From positions 1,240,001 to 1,304,000 of the forward strand of contig NZ_JAQKQJ010000010.1 of assembly GCF_029109325.1 (NCBI RefSeq): a stretch of 64,000 nt of DNA, in the 5' to 3' direction. A program made the position numbers and the translations under genes. The number at the start of each line of letters is the position of its first letter. The first letter of the stretch is position 1. This DNA comes from Nodosilinea sp. PGN35. GTDB taxonomy: Bacteria > Cyanobacteriota > Cyanobacteriia > Phormidesmidales > Phormidesmidaceae. Below the pieces are notes generated by a model. It searched no databases and had not been told where the DNA came from. It saw only the letters and a list, made by a program, of their open reading frames with translations. Shown piece after piece: positions 45,129-54,562 of this stretch.

Positions 45129-46440
45129 TCAAGCCCACTGGAATCCGCCGTGGGTAGCAGAAGCGGAGGCCGAGCGGATGGGTGAAGCGCTGGAGATTCT
45201 GTTGGTAGATGACGATGCCGTAGACCGGATGGCCATCTGCCGCGCTCTCGATCGCGCCGATCTAGCCGTGCAGGTGACGGAGGTGACCAGTGCGGAGCAG
45301 GCGATCGCCAGCCTCAACAGCCAGACCTACGACTGCGTTTTCTTAGACTACCGGCTCCCCGAGCAGGACGGCCTGTCGCTGATTCGCCAGTGGCGCGCCG
45401 AGGGGGTGACGATTCCCCTGGTGGTGCTGACCGGTCAGGGCGACGAGCAGATCGCCGTTGACCTGATGAAGGCGGGGGCGAGCGACTATTTGATCAAAAC
45501 CCGCGTCTCCCCCGACCGCCTGGCGCTGCTGCTGCGCAACGCCCTGCGGATGTACGAAGCGGAGCAGCGCGAGGCCAGGGCCCTGGCCCAGCTTCAGCAG
45601 ACCAACAAGCTGCTCACCCAGCAGAACGAAGAGCTGGAGCGCCAGCGACGCTACATCGAAGATCAAAATCTGAAGCTGCTGGAGGCCTACCGGGTCAAGT
45701 CTGAGTTTTTGGCTACCATGTCCCACGAGCTGCGCACGCCGCTCAACGCTATTTTGGGTTTTTCTCAAATTCTCGACAGCCAGTCGAAGGGGCCGTTGAC
45801 CTCCCACCAGGCAGAAATGATCAAGCGCATTTTCACCAACGGCAAGAATCTGCTCAACCTGGTGAACGATATTCTCGACCTGTCGAAGCTGGAGGCGCAG
45901 CGGCTGACGCTGATGCTGACCCAGGTCAATCTCCACCGCCTGGTGCAGGCGACGCTGTCCGATCTGCGATCGCTGGCCGACGGCAAAGCGCTGACCCTCG
46001 AAAGCACGCTTCAGCTCGATGACCCCATAGTGGTCAACGACGAGCACCGTCTGCGTCAGGTGCTCACCAACCTCGTCTCTAACGCCATCAAGTTTACCGA
46101 TCGCGGTCAGGTGCAGGTCACCCTTGCCGAGGCTGCCCCCGATCACATTTGTCTCACGGTGGCCGACACCGGCATTGGTATTACCGAAGCGCAGCTGCCC
46201 CACATTTTTGAAGCCTTTCACCAGGTTGACCAGACCATTCGCCGCCAGCGCCCCGGCACTGGGCTGGGGTTGGCCATTGTGCACTCGCTGGTATCCATCA
46301 TGGACGGCACCATTGCCGTCAGCAGCGAACCGGGCCGGGGCACCACGTTTGTTGTCACCCTGCCGCGACAAATTCCGCCGTCGCCGCTGCCAGAGACCTC
46401 AGGCACCCCAGGCCCCGAAAGTCTGCCAAGCCAGGGGTGA
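45115..46440 (+). CDS. Hybrid kinase: REC-HisKA-HATPase
   Basis: Soluble 441-residue protein. Receiver (about 26-145; VDDDAVDR, phospho-Asp in VFLDYRLPEQDG, Lys in YLIKTRVS), coiled coil (150-195), HisKA ([12 protein letters not shown], about 202), HATPase (NLVSNAIKF, DTGIGIT, GTGLGLAIV; about 310-425). The GTG start at 45115 overlaps the regulator gene; ATG at 45178 is an alternative beginning MGEALEILLVDDD. The receiver in front suggests control by an upstream kinase, possibly through the neighbouring regulator's system. Confidence 0.9.
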   Translation: MKFLNQAHWNPPWVAEAEAERMGEALEILLVDDDAVDRMAICRALDRADLAVQVTEVTSAEQAIASLNSQTYDCVFLDYRLPEQDGLSLIRQWRAEGVTIPLVVLTGQGDEQIAVDLMKAGASDYLIKTRVSPDRLALLLRNALRMYEAEQREARALAQLQQTNKLLTQQNEELERQRRYIEDQNLKLLEAYRVKSEFLATMSHELRTPLNAILGFSQILDSQSKGPLTSHQAEMIKRIFTNGKNLLNLVNDILDLSKLEAQRLTLMLTQVNLHRLVQATLSDLRSLADGKALTLESTLQLDDPIVVNDEHRLRQVLTNLVSNAIKFTDRGQVQVTLAEAAPDHICLTVADTGIGITEAQLPHIFEAFHQVDQTIRRQRPGTGLGLAIVHSLVSIMDGTIAVSSEPGRGTTFVVTLPRQIPPSPLPETSGTPGPESLPSQG

Positions 46441-46636
46441 GCGGGAGCAGGGGTTTGGGGTGCAGGGGTATGACCGACCTTGAACCGCACGCCTGAAACC
46501 CTAAACCCGCCTTTTGTTCTGTGGGTATAGCCCCCGCTATTTCTAGAAACCCGCAACCTCTTCTGCCCAGGGGTTTAGCTCTCTAGCCCTGGCCTGGGCA
46601 AAGCCGTCACCCATTTGCGGTGGCAACATGGGAAAA

Positions 46637-46740
46637 TATAGCTGTAGCCAGTTTGGTTGGGACAATTTCCCCAAGAACGTTCAAACATTTGAACGTTCCT
46701 AGGGTTGCTGAATGTCTTAACCCAATTGATCATGGCTATA
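46637..46740 (+). repeat. Dispersed TATAGC/GAACGTTC element, copy E (complete, 104 bp)
   Basis: Starts TATAGCTGTAGCCAGTTTGG, core GAACGTTCAAACATTTGAAC, ends AATTGATCATGGCTATA. Terminal inverted repeats of about 28 bp, imperfect. It lies 26 bp upstream of the purD start. Confidence 0.85.
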
Positions 46741-46766
46741 GGATTCGCATTTTTGGGAAATTGCCT

Positions 46767-48041
46767 GTGAAAGCTCTTGTGGTCGGCGGTGGTGGCCGTG
46801 AACATACCCTGGCCTGGTCGCTGCTGCGATCGCCCAAAATTACTGAGGTGGTCTGCGTGCCGGGCAACGGCGGCACCGCCACTCTGCCCCACTGCCGCAA
46901 CCTGGCCATGGCCCCCACCGATTTCGAGGGCATTGCTCGCTTTGCCCTGGTCAACAACCTGGAGCTGGTGGTGGTCGGCCCGGAGCAACCCCTGGCCGAG
47001 GGTATTACCGACTACCTGCAAGGGCAGGGGCTCAAGGTATTTGGCCCCGGCCAGGCCGGGGCCCAGATCGAAGCCAGCAAGGCCTGGGCTAAGGCGCTGA
47101 TGGTAGAGGCGGGCATTCCCACGGCCAAAGCCGCTGTATTTGAGGAACCAGAGGCCGCCCTGGCCTACCTGGAGCAGCAGGGTGCCCCCATCGTAGTCAA
47201 GGCCGACGGGCTGGCGGCGGGCAAGGGCGTCACCGTGGCTCGCACCTTAGAGGAGGCCGTGCAGGCCGTTAAAGATGCCTTTAGCGGCAAGTTTGGGGCC
47301 GCAGGCAACCAGGTGGTGATCGAAGAGTTCATGATTGGCCAGGAGGCATCGGTGCTGGCCATTACCGACGGGCAAACCATTCGCCCCCTGGTGCCCGCCC
47401 AGGACCACAAGGCCATTGGCGAGGGCGACACTGGCCCCAATACCGGCGGCATGGGAGCCTATGCCCCCACCCCCGTTGTCACTCCCGAAATTATGGCGCG
47501 AGTGCAGGCCGAGGTGCTGGAACCTGCGATCGCCACCCTGCGCCGCCGGGGCATCGACTATCGCGGCATTCTCTACGCCGGGCTGATGATTACCCCCGAG
47601 GGCGAACCCAAGGTAGTGGAGTTTAACTGCCGCCTGGGCGACCCCGAGACCCAGGCCGTGCTGCCCCTGCTCGAAACCCCACTGGAAGAGGTAATGCTGG
47701 CCTGCATTGAAGGTCGGCTTGACACCCTGGAGCTGCAATGGAAGCAGGCCGCCGCCGCCTGCGTGGTGGTAGCCGCCGAGGGCTACCCCGACAAATATCC
47801 CAAGGGGATGGAGATCGTTGGCTTTGAGGAAGCCGCCGCCACCGGGGCGCTGGTGTTTCATGCGGGCACTCGCCGCCGGGGCAACAGCATTGTGGCCGAC
47901 GGCGGGCGGGTGCTGGGGGTGACGGGGCTAGGGGATACTTTTGAGGCGGCGATCGCCAATGCCTACGAGGCGATCGACAAAATCTGCTTTGAAAATATGT
48001 ACTACCGCCGCGATATCGGCTACCGGGTCAAGGCCAATTAG
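46767..48041 (+). CDS. purD: Phosphoribosylamine--glycine ligase
   Basis: ATP-grasp enzyme of purine synthesis joining phosphoribosylamine and glycine. The 424 residues show VKALVVGGGGREHTLAW at the start, SKAWAKALMVEAGIPTA, the Gly-rich ATP loop VKADGLAAGKGVTVA, PAQDHKAIGEGDTGPNTGGM and VEFNCRLGDPETQAVLP. The chosen start is GTG at 46767. The frame stays open upstream through the whole repeat element to 46620, but those residues are repeat-encoded and not family-like. The promoter must lie in or before the repeat. Confidence 0.95.
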   Translation: MKALVVGGGGREHTLAWSLLRSPKITEVVCVPGNGGTATLPHCRNLAMAPTDFEGIARFALVNNLELVVVGPEQPLAEGITDYLQGQGLKVFGPGQAGAQIEASKAWAKALMVEAGIPTAKAAVFEEPEAALAYLEQQGAPIVVKADGLAAGKGVTVARTLEEAVQAVKDAFSGKFGAAGNQVVIEEFMIGQEASVLAITDGQTIRPLVPAQDHKAIGEGDTGPNTGGMGAYAPTPVVTPEIMARVQAEVLEPAIATLRRRGIDYRGILYAGLMITPEGEPKVVEFNCRLGDPETQAVLPLLETPLEEVMLACIEGRLDTLELQWKQAAAACVVVAAEGYPDKYPKGMEIVGFEEAAATGALVFHAGTRRRGNSIVADGGRVLGVTGLGDTFEAAIANAYEAIDKICFENMYYRRDIGYRVKAN

Positions 48042-48067
48042 AGGTTTCGGGCTCGAGGTTTCGGGTT

Positions 48068-48124
48068 TATGGCTGTAGTCAGTCCGGTTGAGACATTTTT
48101 AGATGAACGCTCAAACGTTGACGG
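48068..48124 (+). repeat. Dispersed TATAGC/GAACGTTC element, copy F (left part)
   Basis: TATGGCTGTAGTCAGTCCGG, TTGAGACATTTTTAGATG, then AACGCTCAAACGTTGACGG. The right side is degenerate. It lies just after the purD stop. Confidence 0.75.
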
Positions 48125-48180
48125 TCCCGAGGACTGGGCATCAATCACGGGCCTTTAACCGGATTTGATATAGACCTTGC

Positions 48181-49020
48181 TCAACTGCTGGTTTTTTGCT
48201 CTGTCACCAGGGTTAGACTCACCCAGGTGCCCCGGTCGTCGTAGGTGCGCATTAGCCGCTGCCGCAGGGTCGGCGTAATCAACCAGCCCGCCTCCAAAAA
48301 CAGCGGCTGCCCCGAGCGAATCTCGGTGGGAAAGGTGGCCGATGCCCCATCGGGCAGCAGCAGCACGGTGACCGGCTGGCCACCGTGCTCAAACCGCAGA
48401 GCAGAGCCCGTCAGCCGCCCCTGGGATTGAATCACAGGAATGGTGCCAAAGGTCATAGTCTGCTCCACCCCCCCGGCCCCGACCGGCTGAATCTCTAGCC
48501 GCGTAGTCAGCGTCTGCGGACGCTGTAGATCGGGAAACACCGTCTCTGCCTCCCCTACCCAGGTGCCGAGCAGCTGCTCCACCGTCAGGGCCGGACGGGC
48601 GGTGGCGATCGCTCCGGCTAAGCGCTCGCGGATGAGGGTGAGGCTGCCCAGGGTGGGCTGTCGGGGAAAAATCTGGGCAATCCGCAACCGCTCGCCGCCG
48701 TGGATCAACCCCAGCTCAGCCCCAAATTCGCTTACCGGGCTGCGCTGAATTGACCCCTGAGAAAAGGCCCCGGTCTCGCAAAACAGCACGCCCCGCCCCA
48801 GGGAGCTGTACTCCAGCACTGTCACGCTGGGGGGCTGACCGGGAGGATACTTGCGAATCTCCTGGCGCATGGTGTTGCCCTCGTTGAGCGGGATCAGCGC
48901 CACCTCCGAGGGCGTGTCTTGCAGAATCTCTCCCGCTGGCGACAGCTGGGTAAAGGAGCCCACCCAGGTGCCCTGGTTTTTGAGCAGACGCGCCCACTGA
49001 GTCGAAGTAGCCGAGGTCAT
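48181..49020 (-). CDS. DUF3598 family lipocalin-like protein
   Basis: From ATG at 49020 it has 279 residues. Two beta-barrel-like halves are suggested by the repeated opening NQGTWVGSFTQLSPAGE (about residue 15) and LLGTWVGEAETVFPDLQ (about 155); each ends with a strand-rich segment. This resembles the fatty-acid-binding/lipocalin fold of DUF3598 and of phycobilin lyases (CpcS group). No lyase-specific residues were identified. The function is unknown; binding of a tetrapyrrole or lipid is inference. The frame is open to 49125. Confidence 0.8.
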   Translation of the reverse strand: MTSATSTQWARLLKNQGTWVGSFTQLSPAGEILQDTPSEVALIPLNEGNTMRQEIRKYPPGQPPSVTVLEYSSLGRGVLFCETGAFSQGSIQRSPVSEFGAELGLIHGGERLRIAQIFPRQPTLGSLTLIRERLAGAIATARPALTVEQLLGTWVGEAETVFPDLQRPQTLTTRLEIQPVGAGGVEQTMTFGTIPVIQSQGRLTGSALRFEHGGQPVTVLLLPDGASATFPTEIRSGQPLFLEAGWLITPTLRQRLMRTYDDRGTWVSLTLVTEQKTSS

Positions 49021-49150
49021 AGTGCGGTGAAGATAGGGCAGTGTGAAGGGTTTGCGGAAAGGTTGAACCGTTGGCCGGTTAAAAGGTTTGACCGCGCCAA
49101 CTGGCGAACCTTCTAACCGGCTCACCCATCCAAAAGCGGGGGAGACAAAC

Positions 49151-49639
49151 TCAGCCCTGTAGTAGGCTAACCAGGTGGGGCAGCTCCGGCAAAATCAGCG
49201 CTTCCATGGCCAGGGTGACCGCTTTGCTCGACCCCGGCAGCGAGAAAAGTAGAGTCGATTGGTAGACTCCGGCCACGGCGCGCGAGGCCACGGCGCGGGA
49301 GCCGATCTGCTGAAAGCTGAGCTGGCGAAAGATTTCGCCAAACCCCGGCAGGGTTTTTTCCAGCAGGGCGGCGATCGCATCGTAGGTGGTGTCGCGGGGG
49401 GCAATGCCCGTGCCCCCGCTGAGAATAATGGCGTCTGCCTGGGCGGCCAGGCTCTGGCACAGCGGGCGAATCTCCCCCGGCTCGTCGGGCACAATGCGGT
49501 AGTCGCTCACCCGGTGACCCGCTTCGCCCAGCAGGGTCTGAATGATCTGCCCGCTCAGGTCGCTCTCGACGGTGCGGGTGTCGCTCACGGTGATCACCGC
49601 GCAGCGCACCGGTCTGCCTAATGCCGGGGGATGGGCCAT
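49151..49639 (-). CDS. moaB: Molybdenum cofactor biosynthesis protein MoaB/MogA family
   Basis: Adenylyl-transfer or molybdopterin-binding step of molybdenum cofactor synthesis. From ATG at 49639 the 162 residues show the MoCF fold: VRCAVITVSDTRT, LSGGTGIAPRDTTYDAIA (the pterin-binding SGGTG) and LLFSLPGSSKAV. It follows psb28 by 14 nt on the same strand, an apparent operon without obvious shared function. Confidence 0.92.
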   Translation of the reverse strand: MAHPPALGRPVRCAVITVSDTRTVESDLSGQIIQTLLGEAGHRVSDYRIVPDEPGEIRPLCQSLAAQADAIILSGGTGIAPRDTTYDAIAALLEKTLPGFGEIFRQLSFQQIGSRAVASRAVAGVYQSTLLFSLPGSSKAVTLAMEALILPELPHLVSLLQG

Positions 49640-49653
49640 AGCCAGAGGAGTGC

Positions 49654-49989
49654 CTAGCTCTTGGTAAAGCCCAGACCGTTCTGCTCGGCGTAGCGGTTCA
49701 TAAACCGCATGAAGCGATCCCACTCGGCTTCGCTTTTCATGATGTAGGTGGCCTCAATGCCCGCCGGTTCGCCGTTGACAAATTTGCCGTTGACCTCGCG
49801 GCTCACCATCTCACCCTCTTCATCCACCAGGTACATGCCGGTGATTTCAACGCCCTCCTGCTGGGAGAGCGCCTGGGGATGATCGAAGTAGAAAGTAGCC
49901 GTACCGTCGGAGCCGTCCTTAGCGCGGGTGAGCCGCACGTCGGGGATAACGGGTTCTGCAACGCCACGGGCAAATTGAATCTCGGCCAT
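49654..49989 (-). CDS. psb28: Photosystem II assembly protein Psb28
   Basis: Cytosolic-side factor that binds photosystem II assembly intermediates containing CP47. The 111 residues match the family end to end: [59 protein letters not shown] and [17 protein letters not shown] single gene followed by moaB. Confidence 0.96.
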   Translation of the reverse strand: MAEIQFARGVAEPVIPDVRLTRAKDGSDGTATFYFDHPQALSQQEGVEITGMYLVDEEGEMVSREVNGKFVNGEPAGIEATYIMKSEAEWDRFMRFMNRYAEQNGLGFTKS

Positions 49990-50221
49990 GCCAAACGTCC
50001 TAAATCTAAGATTGCCATTTATAAAAATTCATTCTCGCACGATACCGGGTTCCTAAAAAACGGGAGTGGGGCCAGACGCCCCGACGGCGGTCAACGGCTT
50101 AAAATTCAGCCGCCACGGTTTGCGTTCGCTAAAACCCAGGCAAAGCGCCTGAGTTTGGGTTCACAACCTGACGGCGAGGCGCAACGAACCGCTGGCCCGT
50201 TGCCGTGGTGCATAAATCGGG

Positions 50222-51163
50222 CTAGCGCTCCGGATAGGCGGTCAGCACGGTGACGTAGTAGCGGTAGGGGCTACCGGGCACACAGGCGAACCCAACGCCG
50301 ACCTCGGTGTGCCGCTGAAAAAAATCGTCCATCGCCAGCAGGTGAATGCGGTGGCCGGGCGGGTTGATGCCAGCATCGACAATCAGATCGTCGATCGCCT
50401 GTTGACCCGTGGCCCGACCGGCAATCAGAGACTCAACAAAGTTGCTGCTGCGATCGCGCAGAAAGCTGCTGGGCAACGGGTAACCCGCCTGGGACACCTT
50501 GAGGTTGGGGCCGATGCCTTCGGGGTCAACGTGGCTAAAGTACCCCCGCGCCCCCATATCCTCTGAGCGTGACCGGGCCACCTGAGTGAGCACAGGGTTT
50601 ACCCTCAGGGCAGGCTGAGCCCGCACGTTGCTCAGGTTTAAGCCCAGCTGCCGTCCGGCGGCGGCGGGGTTTTGCCTGAGCCAGTTCAGCCGCTCAACGG
50701 CGGCGCGCTCTTGGTCTAGGGCTCTGCAATCTGACGGCGCTGTGCTGCCGGCGGCGGTGCCAGGCACCGTGACGATTGCCGGGAGAGCGGTGCTCGGCTG
50801 CCTCTGGGCTGTGGCCACCGCAGAACGGGAGGAGGCTGTAGAGCTAGACGCCGTTGTGGATGAGGTGACTGAAGCACTTTGACCAGGACACCCCGACTGC
50901 CGAGCAACGTCTCGCCAGAAGGCCATGGCATCGCGATTGGATGCAAAGCTGTAGGTGCAGGTTGGTGCGCTGGGGCTGCGGCTGCCGTTGCGCCAAATTT
51001 TGAGCTGGAAGCTTCGGCCTTGATCCATGCGCCACAGCTCGTAGGCCGAGCCGTTGCCCACATTGCCGTTGCCGATGCGTACAGCAGAGGCCTGGGCGGG
51101 GGCAGCGGCGATCGCCACCGTTGACAGCACGGCAAGGGCAAGGCCAGTGGCTCCAATTTTCAT
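50222..51163 (-). CDS. Secreted CAP-domain (SCP/PR-1) protein
   Basis: From ATG at 51163 the 313 residues contain a signal peptide (cut near APAQA), a small Cys-containing domain (about 28-90; YELWRMDQGRSFQLKIWRNG), a Ser/Thr linker (95-150) and a CAP domain (about 160-313) with LNWLRQNPAAAG, GYFSHVDPEG, and GINPPGHRIHLL. Bacterial CAP proteins are extracellular; their activity is mostly unknown (lipid binding and proteolysis have been proposed). The gene is monocistronic. Confidence 0.88.
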   Translation of the reverse strand: MKIGATGLALAVLSTVAIAAAPAQASAVRIGNGNVGNGSAYELWRMDQGRSFQLKIWRNGSRSPSAPTCTYSFASNRDAMAFWRDVARQSGCPGQSASVTSSTTASSSTASSRSAVATAQRQPSTALPAIVTVPGTAAGSTAPSDCRALDQERAAVERLNWLRQNPAAAGRQLGLNLSNVRAQPALRVNPVLTQVARSRSEDMGARGYFSHVDPEGIGPNLKVSQAGYPLPSSFLRDRSSNFVESLIAGRATGQQAIDDLIVDAGINPPGHRIHLLAMDDFFQRHTEVGVGFACVPGSPYRYYVTVLTAYPER

Positions 51164-51275
51164 TGCAGTTTCCCAAATCGACGGCAATCAGCCTGTGCTT
51201 CTTAGCCTGCCCCCCCACAGCCAGGGACTCACTAAGCGATTTGGCCCAAAATTGCGCCAGGGGCTAGCCATTGCC

Positions 51276-51950
51276 CTAGGGAGAACTTTCTAGAGGGTCA
51301 CCCATGGGTTCGTCCGTCAGCACCGTAAAAGACTCAGCCAGGGCCACGGCCTCCTCGGGGCTGACATCTTCGCAGCCCTGGAGGGTTTCAAACAGGTCGC
51401 CAATGTAGGTGGCCCCAATCAGTCGGTAAGCGCCGGAGGGGCCAACCATCCAGTCGGTGAACAGGTTGGATTGGGGGAATTCGGCCCGCAGGTCGGCCTC
51501 GGCAAAGGGGCCGTAGTTGAGGCCGTAGCCCTGATCGCCAAACAGCGGCGGCTGAATGGGAATGCGGCTCTCAGTGGCGGGGGGATCGCCGATGCCCTCG
51601 GCGGCAAACTCCACCGCAAAGCACTGGCTGCTCTGGTTTTGGTAGACCACCAGGTAGCCGGGGCCGGGGTCGCCTGAGTCAACCCGCATTTCTACGATCG
51701 CAAAGGAGGGCGGCACCTGCCCCGGCACCACCACCTCGACCCCCAGACTGTTGAGCTGGCCCGTTTGGGAAGGCGACATTTGGCCCAAAAATGCCCCCTC
51801 GGGCGGCGGCGGCGGGCCTTCGGCCAGGGGGGCATTGCCCGGGACATTGAGGGGGGCGGAGGTGGAGTCGGTGGGGCCTTGGCCCCGACAGGCCGTCAGC
51901 CCCATCGCCAGCAGCAGCGCCGTGGCTCGCCTTGCCGTCTTGGTCGTCAT
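51276..51950 (-). CDS. Lipoprotein of unknown function
   Basis: The 224 residues start with a type II signal peptide (MTTKTARRATALLLAMGLTA, Cys21), then a Pro-rich spacer and one domain (about 70-215) with SFAIVEMRVDSGDPGPGYLV, YQNQSSQCFAVEFAAEG and a Cys pair (Cys110 region and GCEDVS), possibly disulfide-linked. No family was recognised. The start is divergent from the transporter gene, with overlapping upstream regions. Confidence 0.75.
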   Translation of the reverse strand: MTTKTARRATALLLAMGLTACRGQGPTDSTSAPLNVPGNAPLAEGPPPPPEGAFLGQMSPSQTGQLNSLGVEVVVPGQVPPSFAIVEMRVDSGDPGPGYLVVYQNQSSQCFAVEFAAEGIGDPPATESRIPIQPPLFGDQGYGLNYGPFAEADLRAEFPQSNLFTDWMVGPSGAYRLIGATYIGDLFETLQGCEDVSPEEAVALAESFTVLTDEPMGDPLESSP

Positions 51951-52087
51951 GGTGGCTGTTGCTCGCTAGTTCAAACCCTACCGCCACTATTTTATCGCGT
52001 TGTTCGAGCGCCCCCGCCCCCCAAAAACCACCATCGCCACTAAACCTGTGGCATGATAAGGCCCTGTTGCCCTGGAGCCTTGGTTCG

Positions 52088-53515
52088 TTGGCTAAGCTAC
52101 CGCCTCTGCCCCTTTCGGTCAAAGTGTTCTACGGCGTGGGTGAGCTAGCGGCAGCGGTGCCGGCCAGCCTGTCGGCGTTTTTTGTGCTGTATTTTTTTAC
52201 CACCGTAGCGGGGCTGAGCCCGGCTCTGGCAGGGGCGGTGCTGCTGTTTGGCCGCCTGTGGGACGCCATCAACGACCCGCTGATCGGCTGGCTGAGCGAT
52301 CGCACCCGGTCGTCCCTGGGGCGGCGCTACCCCTGGATGCTGGGGGGAGTGGTTCCCCTGGCGATCTCCTCGGTGCTGCTGTGGACGGTGCCGCCGTTTC
52401 CCACCCAGGGAGGCGTATTTGCCTACTATATTGTGCTGTCGCTCTTTGCCTTTGCCGCCTTTACGGCGGTGCAGCTGCCCTACACCGCCCTGGCCGCTGA
52501 GCTGGCCGACGACTACGACGAACGCACTGACCTGATCGGCATGAAGTCGGCCTTTAGCATTGGGGGCAGCATTGCCGCTCTGCTGATGGCCCAGGCGGTG
52601 TTTGCTCGGGTGGCCGCCCCGGCCCGGCAGTTTTTTATTTTGGGATCGCTGTCGGCCAGTTTGGCGGTGGTGATTATTGGTCTGTGCGTGGTGGGCACGT
52701 ACCGACGCTACTGGCAGGTGCAGCGAGCCCGACCCCAGCTGGCCACTGCCGCCCCATCGCTGGCCCTGCTGCCTCAGCTGCGCAGCGTGTTTAGCAACGG
52801 TGCCTTTCGGCAGATTTTGGGCCTCTATCTGTGCGGCTGGATGAGTGTGCAGGTGACTGCGGCCATGCTGCCCTACTTTGTCGGAGCCTGGATGGGCCTG
52901 CCCGCCACCCATTTTGCCCAGATGGCGCTGGCGGTGCAGGGGACGGCGATCGCCATGCTCTGGGGCTGGGACAGGATTGCCAAGCGCACCGGCAAGCGCA
53001 CCGTGTTTTTGATGGGCGCACCGCTGGCGGCGATCGCCCTGGGGGGCTTGGCCACGGTGCAGCCCGGTCAGGTGGCGTGGATGTACACCCTGGGGATAAT
53101 CGCCGGGGTTGGGGTAGCCACCCTCTACGTGATTCCCTTTGCTATGCTGCCCGATGTGGTTGACCTCGACGAACTCAGCACCGGTCTGCGGCGGGAGGGG
53201 TTGTATTTTAGCGCCCTGGTGTTTTTGCAAAAGCTGGGGCTGGCCCTGGCGCTGTTTATCTCGGGTCAGGTGTTGAGCTGGACGGGGTATCTGGCCAGCG
53301 CCGAGGTTCAGCCCGGAGCGGCCCTCACCGCCATTCGCCTGCTGATCGGCCCCCTGCCTGCCCTGCTGCTGGCGGGGGGGCTGTGGTTTTGCTATCGCTA
53401 CCCGATTACCCGCGATCGCCACCAGCAGATTTTGCTGGCCCTGCAAGCCCAGCGGCAGCTGCGCTTAGACAGCCCAACCGCAACCGTCTCAGAGCCCCCC
53501 GACCCAGAGGGTTAA
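52088..53515 (+). CDS. MFS transporter of the GPH (glycoside-pentoside-hexuronide:cation symporter) type
   Basis: About 475 residues with 12 hydrophobic segments. The GPH pattern is seen in KVFYGVGELAAAVPASL, FGRLWDAINDPLIGWLSDRT (loop 2-3 motif), RSSLGRRYPWMLGG, and ADDYDERTDLIGMK. The substrate is probably a sugar or sugar derivative with Na+ or H+ (family knowledge). The start is unclear: no ATG is in frame; TTG at 52088 is 10 nt behind GGAG, while the frame is open to 51932, inside the divergent lipoprotein gene. Confidence 0.87.
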   Translation: MAKLPPLPLSVKVFYGVGELAAAVPASLSAFFVLYFFTTVAGLSPALAGAVLLFGRLWDAINDPLIGWLSDRTRSSLGRRYPWMLGGVVPLAISSVLLWTVPPFPTQGGVFAYYIVLSLFAFAAFTAVQLPYTALAAELADDYDERTDLIGMKSAFSIGGSIAALLMAQAVFARVAAPARQFFILGSLSASLAVVIIGLCVVGTYRRYWQVQRARPQLATAAPSLALLPQLRSVFSNGAFRQILGLYLCGWMSVQVTAAMLPYFVGAWMGLPATHFAQMALAVQGTAIAMLWGWDRIAKRTGKRTVFLMGAPLAAIALGGLATVQPGQVAWMYTLGIIAGVGVATLYVIPFAMLPDVVDLDELSTGLRREGLYFSALVFLQKLGLALALFISGQVLSWTGYLASAEVQPGAALTAIRLLIGPLPALLLAGGLWFCYRYPITRDRHQQILLALQAQRQLRLDSPTATVSEPPDPEG

Positions 53516-53756
53516 CGACCCGCCGCCCCTCACCACCGTCCTTTGACCTCGTTCTTTAGCCTGGCTCGAACCCTCTGGAACAGATAGCTGTCGATTGGCG
53601 GCAACATTGGTTTCTACCCTGGGGTAGAGGACTGGGTCACGGGCGATCGTTAAGGTACGTTAAGCGATATAACGGTTTCGCCTGTCCAAGGCGTGCTTTT
53701 TTTGCCCCCGATTTCGCACGTTTGTGCATGCAGTTTCGAGTGTAAGGATTGGTTTT

Positions 53757-54362
53757 ATGACTACTATTCGTTCCTCTAAAGCAAAGCGCTGGATGGTTGG
53801 TTTCGCCAGCGTGGGCGCAGCGGCGCTACTAGCCGCCTGCGGTGCTGACACCCCTGATACCGCCGTAGAGACGGCCCCTGGGCAAGCCCCCACGGCTACC
53901 GAAGAACCCGCCACCGGAACCGCTCCTATGGCTGAGGGTGACACTGTAGTCGATGTGGCCGCCAGCGAAGAAGACTTCAGCATTCTGGTGGAAGCTATTG
54001 AGGCCGCAGACCTGACCGAGGCCCTCAGCGCCTCTGGGCCTGTGACCGTGTTTGCCCCCACCAACGCGGCCTTTGAGTCTTTGCCCGAAGGCACCCTGGA
54101 CGAGCTGCTGCTGCCCGAAAATCAGGACTTGCTGCGCCAGGTGCTGACCTACCACGTGCTGCAAGAGGAAGTAGCCGCCGCTGATGTCACCACGGGCGAA
54201 GTGCCCACCGCCGCCGGTACCCCCGTCTCCATTCAGGTGGACGATGCCACTGGCGATGTCATGGTCAATGAAGCTATGGTGGTCACCCCCGACATTCAGG
54301 CCAGCAACGGTGTAATCCACGCCATTGACCAGGTGATTTTGCCCCCCGGTCTGACTCTCTAG
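53757..54362 (+). CDS. Fasciclin (FAS1) domain lipoprotein
   Basis: Cell-surface or periplasmic adhesion-type protein. From ATG at 53757 it has 201 residues: a type II signal with LLAAC (Cys28), a Thr/Ala/Pro linker (30-60) and one FAS1 domain (about 62-200) with FSILVEAIEAADLTEAL, GPVTVFAPTNAAFESLP (H1 box), YHVLQEEV and NGVIHAIDQVILPP (H2 box). An independent gene with its own terminator. Confidence 0.92.
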   Translation: MTTIRSSKAKRWMVGFASVGAAALLAACGADTPDTAVETAPGQAPTATEEPATGTAPMAEGDTVVDVAASEEDFSILVEAIEAADLTEALSASGPVTVFAPTNAAFESLPEGTLDELLLPENQDLLRQVLTYHVLQEEVAAADVTTGEVPTAAGTPVSIQVDDATGDVMVNEAMVVTPDIQASNGVIHAIDQVILPPGLTL

Positions 54363-54432
54363 GTCAGCTTCAATGGCGGGAAAGGGAGCGCTCTTCCCCG
54401 CCAGTTGCCAAGGTTTCCTGACTCCCTTAGCT

Positions 54433-54463
54433 ATCCCCAAAGCCATGGCTTTGGGGATTTTTT
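54433..54463 (+). terminator. Terminator of the fasciclin gene
   Basis: ATCCCCAAAGCC, AT, then GGCTTTGGGGAT and a run of T. A strong Rho-independent terminator. Confidence 0.92.
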
Positions 54464-54492
54464 GCGCGATTCTCTGGTGAGGCGACGAGTAA

Positions 54493-54553
54493 TATCGCTG
54501 TAGCCAGTCCGGTTGAGACATTTTTTATATGAGCGTTCAAATGTTTGAACGTT
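54493..54553 (+). repeat. Dispersed TATAGC/GAACGTTC element, copy G (left part)
   Basis: TATCGCTGTAGCCAGTCCGG, TTGAGACATTTTTTATATG, AGCGTTCAAATGTTTGAACG. It is nearly identical to copy A and sits immediately after the plsY stop (10 bp). Confidence 0.8.
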
Positions 54554-54562
54554 AAAACCAGG

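Noticed and set aside
45343..46371. A 342-codon open frame opposite the REC-kinase gene
   Set aside because: Antisense shadow; repeated His/Gln/Gly composition and no ribosome-binding site of note.
50000..50221. Small RNA in the gap between psb28 start and the CAP gene stop
   Set aside because: Several partly complementary GC-rich segments are visible, but no promoter plus terminator pair.
52145..53446. A 433-codon open frame opposite the GPH transporter
   Set aside because: Composition dominated by Gln, Gly, His, Arg, no recognisable fold; antisense shadow of a clear 12-TM transporter.
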